Notes under the pieces: generated by a model
What the model was told of the DNA's origin: nothing
The model's input: the letters and a program-made list of their open reading frames with translations, nothing else
Databases searched by the model: none
Shown: positions 6,327 to 10,913 of the stretch, piece after piece
Position numbering within the stretch: the first letter of the stretch is position 1
Layout of the letters: each line of letters starts with the position of its first letter
Position numbers and translations under genes: made by a program
From: Dehalococcoidia bacterium
Lineage (GTDB): Bacteria; Chloroflexota; Dehalococcoidia; Dehalococcoidales; JAUVZE01
Reading direction: 5' to 3'
NCBI GenBank assembly: GCA_030602665.1
Contig: JAUVZE010000020.1
Location: 1 to 10,913, forward strand
Length of the DNA stretch: 10,913 nt

Positions 6327-7552
6327 TGTTGAAGAAGTTTGAAGACATTCTCGCCCAATGTATTGAGGATATCAAGGCAGGCAGGTGCAGCCTTGAGGAC
6401 TGCCTGACCAAATACCCTTCTATAAGCAAGCAATTAGAGCCACTGCTGAGGGTAGCTCTTGAAATCCGAGAGCCACCGGATGTCAAGCCCTCCCCTGCCT
6501 TTAAGGTGAGGGCGCGGGTTCAGCTCATGGAGCAGATTCATGCTAAGCAAGCTGTAACAAAATGGCCATGGTTTCGTTATACAGGTCAGGTAACACCAAT
6601 ACCACACAAAAGGAGGTTTAATATGGTAGGTATTATTGTTGCAGTCGTATTAGCCATCTCTGCCCTGGGCGGGGGCACCGCTTACGCCTCGCAAGGCAGC
6701 CTGCCGGGTGATGTCCTGTATCCGGTGAAACTCAGCACTGAGCATGTTCGTGTGGCGTTTGCCGGTGGTGACACTGATAAGGCGGAACTGTATCTGACGT
6801 TTGCCAACTCCCGCGTAGAGGAAATGACAGCCCTGGCTGAAAGAGGGCGGCCAGAAAAAGTAAATATAGCTGTCAATGGATATGATGAGGCCATGGCTAT
6901 GGCTACACAAAAGATGGAGGCGGCCAGCGGCAAAGGTCTAGGCATAGCTGACATATCAGAATTAGTGGCTGAAGCCACCTCAAAGCACATCTCCACGTTA
7001 GAAGACGAGGTATATGATAAGGTACCAGATGAAGCCAAGCCGGCCATCCAGAAAGCGATAGACGTATCTGCCAACGGGCAGGGAAATGCTTTACGAGCCT
7101 TGGCCAGAGAGAATCCAATGAGAGCTATGGAGATTAATCTCATGCTTATGGAGCAGCAGCTTAACAGGGTTAGAGTCAGGGCAGAAGAACGTGAAACTAC
7201 GAGACTGCAAGAAGCATTACAGGAATTCAACCGGCTCACTAATCTGGGTGAGGAAATCTGCCAGATTGCCAAAGAGTTGGGCAAAGATACTACTGTTTAC
7301 CAGTTAGTTGCGGCGGCAACCGCTAATCACTTGGCAGTCTTGGCCGAAGTGCATGAGCAGGTACAAGAACAGGCCCAGCTGGCAATTGAAAACGCCATGC
7401 AAGTCTGTGTCGAGAATCACGTGAGAGTTGTAACTGAGCTGAAGGAGAGGAACATGCTGGGCCAACTTCCTGAGGAACCACCCATACCAGCCGAGCTTCC
7501 AGACGAGGTTAAAGAGAAGCTATTAAAGCACAAAGTTCCCGAAAGGGGATGA
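6326..7552 (+). CDS. DUF5667-type single-pass membrane protein, probable regulator of the adjacent sigma factor
   Basis: The 408-residue protein has a cytoplasmic N-terminal region (1-98) with a Cys/Glu-rich segment (GRCSLEDCLTKYPSISKQLE, 19-38) often seen in proteins paired with ECF sigma factors. One transmembrane helix follows (about 100-121). The part outside the membrane starts with SQGSLPGDVLYPVK (122-135), the hallmark I associate with DUF5667, and is mostly helical. It contains an internal duplication: 211-259 resembles 326-372 (ELVAEATSKHISTL and QLVAAATANHLAVL head each copy). There is no H-x3-C-x2-C zinc anti-sigma motif, so an anti-sigma role rests on topology and on the one-base overlap with the sigma gene. 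The tail is Pro/Glu/Lys-rich. The external ligand is unknown. Confidence 0.8.
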   Translation: MLKKFEDILAQCIEDIKAGRCSLEDCLTKYPSISKQLEPLLRVALEIREPPDVKPSPAFKVRARVQLMEQIHAKQAVTKWPWFRYTGQVTPIPHKRRFNMVGIIVAVVLAISALGGGTAYASQGSLPGDVLYPVKLSTEHVRVAFAGGDTDKAELYLTFANSRVEEMTALAERGRPEKVNIAVNGYDEAMAMATQKMEAASGKGLGIADISELVAEATSKHISTLEDEVYDKVPDEAKPAIQKAIDVSANGQGNALRALARENPMRAMEINLMLMEQQLNRVRVRAEERETTRLQEALQEFNRLTNLGEEICQIAKELGKDTTVYQLVAAATANHLAVLAEVHEQVQEQAQLAIENAMQVCVENHVRVVTELKERNMLGQLPEEPPIPAELPDEVKEKLLKHKVPERG

Positions 7553-7600
7553 CCTTGAGTCCTTTATCAACATGAGTCATTTATCGAGTGAGGGGGGAGG

Positions 7601-7677
7601 TTGGAAGGGCTTTGCCCCTTCAAAAAATATTCTCCCCCTCTCCTTTTGAAGGAGAGGGGGATTAAGGGGGTGAGGTA
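7601..7677 (+). repeat. Repeat locus 4: single well-preserved two-hairpin unit
   Basis: The first hairpin is at 7601-7623 (GAAGGGC, TTT loop, GCCCCTTC, one bulge), followed by the spacer AAAAATATTCT, a perfect 12-bp stem at 7634-7660 (CCCCCTCTCCTT, loop TTG) and the tail AAGGGGGTGAGGTA. It is the cleanest copy for comparison with the unit inside tilS. It lies in the 143-nt spacer between two convergent genes. Just upstream, 7562-7571 (CTTTATCAAC) resembles the inverted tail motif. Confidence 0.8.
7622..7660 (-). terminator. Rho-independent-like terminator for the minus-strand flavoprotein transcript
   Basis: On the minus strand the 12-bp GC-rich stem 7660-7634 is followed after a few bases (AGAATA) by six T residues (7627-7622). 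It lies 36 nt past the stop of the flavoprotein gene, in the right orientation. The hairpin is the second stem of a repeat unit, so the repeat seems to serve as terminator. The gap before the T-run makes it less than ideal. Confidence 0.5.
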
Positions 7678-7695
7678 GCAAATAATCTCATTACA

Positions 7696-8346
7696 TTATG
7701 CGCTTTTACCTAATTTGGTCATCCTTATAAGCTCAACTGTTCTCTTTGCCAGCCGGCGCGCTGACTTAAGCCCGTATTCATCCTTAAGAACAGTAAGTTT
7801 GTCGTCAGGAACTAACTTCCCAGCGCCGCCAGGGCTAGAAACTCCACCGGCACCTGAAGAGATGCCTCGCTCATAAGCAGTTAACATGCCCAGTGATGAG
7901 AAGGCAAAATTTAGACTGAGCAGAGTGGTTTCCACACCACCATGTCTAGTCCAGCCTACGGCAAGGGCACCGCCGACCTTACCTTTGAGCCGACCACGAT
8001 AATACTTCCCGTGTGTAAAGGCACGAAGTCTATCAATAAAACAGGCCATCCGCCCCGAAAGACGGCCAAAATAGACAGGCGATGCCAATAATAGGCCATC
8101 TGTCTCTACCAGCAACGGATAGATTCCATTCATATCGTCGTTCTGTTTGCAGAACTGACCCGGTTTCTGCCCGGTAAGGCACCAATTGCAGTGCTGACAA
8201 TCACTGATATCCTTTTCAGAGAGAAAAACAGCCTCGGTTTTAACATTCTCCATCTCCCTAGCTGCCTTCAGAGTCTCCTCCAAAAATATCTCAGTGTTGC
8301 CTCGCTTTATCGGGCTACCGCAAACGCCTAGAATCTTTATCTCCAC
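7696..8346 (-). CDS. Flavodoxin-fold NAD(P)H-dependent FMN reductase / iron-sulfur flavoprotein
   Basis: The 216-residue protein has a flavodoxin-like fold. LGVCGSPIKRGNTE (6-19) is the FMN phosphate loop, and LLASPVYFGRLSGRMACFIDRL (86-107) is the second flavin-binding segment typical of the NADPH-dependent FMN reductase family. Cysteines 50, 53, 56 and 66 form C-x2-C-x2-C-x9-C, resembling the compact cluster motif of archaeal iron-sulfur flavoproteins, though the last spacing is longer. A 4Fe-4S cluster plus FMN, working in electron transfer, is therefore likely. The start is GTG at 8346, with GGAGG (8355-8351) 4 nt upstream. It follows the nicotinamidase-NAPRTase gene by 11 nt, so they form an operon. 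Redox partner and substrate are unknown. Confidence 0.85.
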   Translation of the reverse strand: MEIKILGVCGSPIKRGNTEIFLEETLKAAREMENVKTEAVFLSEKDISDCQHCNWCLTGQKPGQFCKQNDDMNGIYPLLVETDGLLLASPVYFGRLSGRMACFIDRLRAFTHGKYYRGRLKGKVGGALAVGWTRHGGVETTLLSLNFAFSSLGMLTAYERGISSGAGGVSSPGGAGKLVPDDKLTVLKDEYGLKSARRLAKRTVELIRMTKLGKSA

Positions 8347-8357
8347 ACTACCTCCGA

Positions 8358-9887
8358 TTACATCACCCGCTTAAGTCTGGGATTGGGGGTGATACCGGGG
8401 ATTCGGCCCCGTTTGGCAATTGGCTTGCCTTCTATCTCATGCAGGTCAGCGGTAAAATCAATCGGTTTAGCCCCTGTGATATAACTGCCGACGCCAAAGC
8501 CATCAACTGGAGCCCCCTCGTCAATAAATTGCTTAATACGTTCCAAGTTAACACCACCACTGACAAAAATCTTGACATGCTTAAAACCAGCCAAATCCAG
8601 CCTGGCTCTCACCTCCTTGACCAGGTCGGGAGTAACCTTGCCCCGCTCACCGGGAGTATCAAGCCGCACACTACTGAGCTTCTTCCCCAGCGCCTGAGCT
8701 ACCCGCAGGCTTTCCTCAGCTTCATCCTTAAAGGTAGCCACCAGAGAGACGCGAGAGACCTCAGGTGGCATGTGTTTATCAAAGGCTAAGGTAGCCTTAA
8801 CCGTATCCCCTATGATTATAATCAGGGCATGGGGCATAGTCCCTGATGGTTCAATACCAGTCAGCTTGGCACCGGCCACACTGGAACAACCAGCACAGCC
8901 ACCAATGATAGCCGAGTAATCCATTATCCCGGCCACTGAGGGGTGAACATGGCGGGCACCAAAGCTAATAACGGGTATCCCTCGGGCAGCTTCGACACAC
9001 TCCCTGGCGGCCGTTGCCCAACCACTACAGTGGGCCAGAATGCCACCAATAGCGGTTTCATATAGCCCATAGCTCTGATAGGGAGCAGTTATACGCAGCA
9101 CCACTTCCTTCTTCTCCATCGTCTCACCCTCGGCCAGAGCCCATACCTCACGATTACCCTCAGGCAAAACTTGGGAAAGCAGAGCCTTGACCTCCTCCAT
9201 ACCACAGAGTACCCCGGCTCTACTGGCAAAAACCTCCATAGTAGCTACCGGGTTAAGCGCCTCATGACGCAATATATCTACAGTGCGGAGAAAGTAGATG
9301 TCAGCCGTCTCCCCAGACAGCACCGCCTCAGAAGGTTCAAATTTAGGTAGTTTCACCTGGCCACGCCCAACGCTGGTCAACTTCGCCCCTAGCGTCTTCT
9401 CCATATGCTCCAGAGCAAAGCGATGGGCTGCCTCATCAAACGAGGCAACACAGTCAGCCGGCACCTCAACTTCCCAGTCGCGGTTCCTGGCGTTAGCCAC
9501 GGTATGCAGCACACAAATATTGGTGCACACGCCACAAACAATCAATTTCTCCGGCTTAAGCTTATTCAGCTTCTCCTCAAGCGTGGTACCAAAAAAGGCG
9601 CTATAGCGCTGTTTGGGGATTACCTCACCCGGGTACTTGGCTAACTCAGGAATTACCTCCGCCTCAATAGTGCCCGCAATGCAGTGCGGAGGGAACATCT
9701 TGAACTCAGGGTCATCAGGCGTATGGTGGTCACAAATGAAGAAAACCTTGGAACCCTGGGTCAGCTCTTGCTCCAGGAGACGCTGTATATTGGGGATTAT
9801 GCGGCGGGCTCTATCCCCACAGAACAAGGGATAACCCTCCTCCAGAAAACCTCGGAGCATATCTACCACTAAAACTGCATTAACCAT
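8358..9887 (-). CDS. Nicotinamidase fused to nicotinate phosphoribosyltransferase (NAD salvage)
   Basis: This single 509-residue frame joins two enzymes. Residues 1-170 are an isochorismatase-fold nicotinamidase: catalytic Asp9 (VVDML), Lys92 (PKQRYSAF) and Cys125 (TNICVLHT), with metal ligands Asp53, His55 and His68 (FPPHC). Residues about 188-509 are a nicotinate phosphoribosyltransferase resembling the Thermoplasma acidophilum enzyme: TADIYFLRT (194-202), YGLYETAIGGI, SFGARHVHPS (308-317), GTMPHA (349-354), RLDTPGERG, VSGGVN (442-447) and FGVGSYIT. The C-terminal zinc-binding extension of the archaeal enzyme is absent. Together the halves would convert nicotinamide to nicotinate and then, with PRPP, to nicotinate mononucleotide in the cytoplasm. 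I chose ATG 9887 because AAAGGAG (9903-9897) lies 9 nt upstream; the in-frame ATG at 9896 directly abuts it. Both domains keep their key residues and no frame change is seen. Confidence 0.9.
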   Translation of the reverse strand: MVNAVLVVDMLRGFLEEGYPLFCGDRARRIIPNIQRLLEQELTQGSKVFFICDHHTPDDPEFKMFPPHCIAGTIEAEVIPELAKYPGEVIPKQRYSAFFGTTLEEKLNKLKPEKLIVCGVCTNICVLHTVANARNRDWEVEVPADCVASFDEAAHRFALEHMEKTLGAKLTSVGRGQVKLPKFEPSEAVLSGETADIYFLRTVDILRHEALNPVATMEVFASRAGVLCGMEEVKALLSQVLPEGNREVWALAEGETMEKKEVVLRITAPYQSYGLYETAIGGILAHCSGWATAARECVEAARGIPVISFGARHVHPSVAGIMDYSAIIGGCAGCSSVAGAKLTGIEPSGTMPHALIIIIGDTVKATLAFDKHMPPEVSRVSLVATFKDEAEESLRVAQALGKKLSSVRLDTPGERGKVTPDLVKEVRARLDLAGFKHVKIFVSGGVNLERIKQFIDEGAPVDGFGVGSYITGAKPIDFTADLHEIEGKPIAKRGRIPGITPNPRLKRVM

Positions 9888-9896
9888 AACCTTCAT

Positions 9897-9903
9897 CTCC
9901 TTT
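9897..9903 (-). promoter_or_regulatory. Ribosome binding site deciding the fusion-gene start
   Basis: AAAGGAG on the minus strand directly touches the upstream ATG (9896), leaving no spacing. It stands 9 nt from the in-frame ATG at 9887, a normal distance. This favours the shorter protein starting MVNAVLVVDML, which also matches the usual short lead before the catalytic Asp of isochorismatase-fold enzymes. Confidence 0.65.
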
Positions 9904-9928
9904 CTAGGCGCCGCAGTTGCTGACTACG

Positions 9929-10000
9929 AGGTTGTTTATCAACCTACCCCCTTTATAAGGGAGGGGAATTGGTTATGTAAGGGAGGCGAAGCCCCTTCAA
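9929..10000 (-). repeat. Repeat locus 5: degenerate two-hairpin unit
   Basis: Read on the minus strand: a first hairpin at 9997-9979 (GAAGGGGC TTC GCCTCCCTT, imperfect), the spacer ACATAACCAATT, a shortened second hairpin at 9966-9947 (CCCCTCCCTTATAAAGGGGG) and the tail GGTAGGTTGATAAACAAC (to 9931). The tail overlaps a small hairpin at 9929-9945 (AGGTTG/CAACCT). It lies in the spacer between purH and the fusion gene. Its stems have decayed, while the tail closely matches loci 2 and 3. Confidence 0.7.
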
Positions 10001-10018
10001 AACCTGCACTATTTTTGT

Positions 10019-10913
10019 TTAATGCCGGAAATGCCTTTCGCCGGTAAAAACCATAGCTATATTGTGTTCATCAGCCGCCCTAATTGAGTCCTCATCTCTT
10101 ATTGAGCCGCCGGGCTGGATAATAGCGGTTATCCCGGCGGCAGCGGCTGCCTCGACCACGTCAGAGAAGGGGAACATAGCATCCGAAGCCAGCACACTAC
10201 CCACCGTCCTCTCTCCCGCCTTTTCTTTAGCTATCTGAGCACTGACAATCCGACTGGGTTGTCCAGCACCCATGCCCAAAAGTGTCTTATCCTTGGCCAG
10301 CACAATAGCGTTTGACTTTATGTGCTTAACCACCCGCCAGGCAAAAAGCAGGTCTTCTATTTCGGCCTTGGTTGGCTCACGCCTGGTTACTGTTTTCCAA
10401 TTGACACGACTTTCAGGAACGGAATCAGAGCTCTGGACAAGAAATCCCCCCTTGACTCTGCGGAAATCAAGGTAGCCTGGTTCCGCTTTACCATAGCCTG
10501 GTGGTAACTCGGCAACCAGAATACGTAAATCCTTCTTGCGCTTTAGTAACTCAAGAGTCTCTGCCTCATACTCCGGGGCGATAACTATCTCGTAGAAGAC
10601 TGACTTCATTGCCTCGGCCATGGCCAAGGTAACCGCCTGGTTGGCTGCCACAATACCGCCAAAGGCAGCCACCGGATCGCCACTAAAAGCCTGCCGGTAG
10701 GCTTCAGCAATATCCTTATGACTTGCCAGACCGCAGGGATTGGTGTGCTTGATAATAGCCACTGTGGGTGCGGCAAAATCAGTTACCGCCCCCCAGGCAG
10801 CATCAGCGTCCAGAATATTATTAAATGAAAGCTCCTTACCCCATAACTGCTCCGCCCAGGTGATGCCGGTCGCCTTCTTCTCACCCACCGAGAGCTCAGC
10901 GTAGAAGGCAGCC
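10019..10913 (-). CDS. purH: PurH (AICAR transformylase/IMP cyclohydrolase), C-terminal half; N-terminus cut by window edge
   Basis: PurH catalyses the last two steps of IMP synthesis. The visible 298 residues are the AICAR formyltransferase domain, which takes the formyl group from 10-formyl-tetrahydrofolate. The frame runs open to the window end, where it reads AAFYAELS, the residues expected in the middle of PurH, so the GTG at 10888 is internal rather than a start. Key motifs are VAIIKHTNPCGLA (Lys-His pair essential for formyl transfer, about 10762-10724), FAWRVVKHIKSNAIV, LLGMGAGQPSRIVS, ASDAMFPFSDVVEAA, IIQPGGSIRDEDSI and the terminal MVFTGERHFRH. About 210-220 N-terminal residues (the cyclohydrolase domain) lie beyond the window. 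The stop at 10019 is followed by repeat locus 5 and then the NAD salvage gene, 131 nt away on the same strand. Confidence 0.96.
   Translation of the reverse strand, partial: AAFYAELSVGEKKATGITWAEQLWGKELSFNNILDADAAWGAVTDFAAPTVAIIKHTNPCGLASHKDIAEAYRQAFSGDPVAAFGGIVAANQAVTLAMAEAMKSVFYEIVIAPEYEAETLELLKRKKDLRILVAELPPGYGKAEPGYLDFRRVKGGFLVQSSDSVPESRVNWKTVTRREPTKAEIEDLLFAWRVVKHIKSNAIVLAKDKTLLGMGAGQPSRIVSAQIAKEKAGERTVGSVLASDAMFPFSDVVEAAAAAGITAIIQPGGSIRDEDSIRAADEHNIAMVFTGERHFRH

Noticed and set aside
8439..8789. Plus-strand open frame opposite the NAPRTase domain
   Set aside because: It is antisense to conserved NAPRTase motifs and shows no recognisable domain.
8358..9887. Fusion gene as an artefact of a frameshift or lost stop codon
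   Set aside because: One continuous frame spans both domains, with a plausible linker and intact motifs on each side. A lost stop cannot be fully excluded without relatives.
9947..9966. TATAAA within repeat locus 5 as a minus-strand -10 for the fusion gene
   Set aside because: No -35 at a suitable distance; the TATAAA is the centre of the degenerate hairpin.

Overview
The window looks like a stretch of a bacterial chromosome, most likely from an uncultured member of the Chloroflexota (Dehalococcoidia-like). This placement is an inference. It rests on the gene mix (a DUF5667-type membrane protein behind an ECF sigma factor, a stand-alone TIGR03936/DUF2344 protein, a nicotinate phosphoribosyltransferase resembling the Thermoplasma enzyme), the frequent GTG/TTG starts and the many C-rich two-hairpin repeats between genes. 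Nothing in the sequence fixes the genus. There is no transposase, phage gene, RNA gene or CRISPR array.

Layout, left to right. Positions 1-869 (minus strand) hold most of tsaD (tRNA t6A synthesis), cut by the window edge. Positions 870-1263 are a gene-free divergent spacer with repeats and two promoters facing apart. Positions 1264-3169 (plus) are an overlapping pair: a CNNM/CBS/CorC membrane transporter-like protein and a TIGR03936/DUF2344 protein. Positions 3263-3883 (plus) encode a histidine phosphatase. Positions 4129-5688 (plus) are tilS (tRNA-Ile lysidine synthetase). Positions 5760-7552 (plus) hold an ECF sigma factor and, overlapping by one base, a single-pass membrane protein that is probably its regulator. 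After a convergent spacer, the minus strand carries an FMN reductase-like iron-sulfur flavoprotein (7696-8346), a nicotinamidase fused to nicotinate phosphoribosyltransferase (8358-9887) and the C-terminal half of purH (10019-10913).

How the genes work together. tsaD and tilS both modify tRNA for accurate decoding. The fused protein would carry out two successive steps of NAD salvage, nicotinamide to nicotinate to nicotinate mononucleotide, and lies downstream of a purine biosynthesis gene. The sigma factor and membrane protein form a likely signal-responsive transcription switch.

The most striking non-gene signal is a family of short elements at five loci (about 894-1141, 3892-4042, 5266-5405, 7601-7677, 9929-10000). 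A unit has a G-rich/C-rich hairpin, an AT-rich spacer, a second long C-rich hairpin and often a tail resembling GTGAGGTTGATAAACA. Four loci are intergenic. One lies inside tilS, is read through in frame and adds about 47 residues to the protein.
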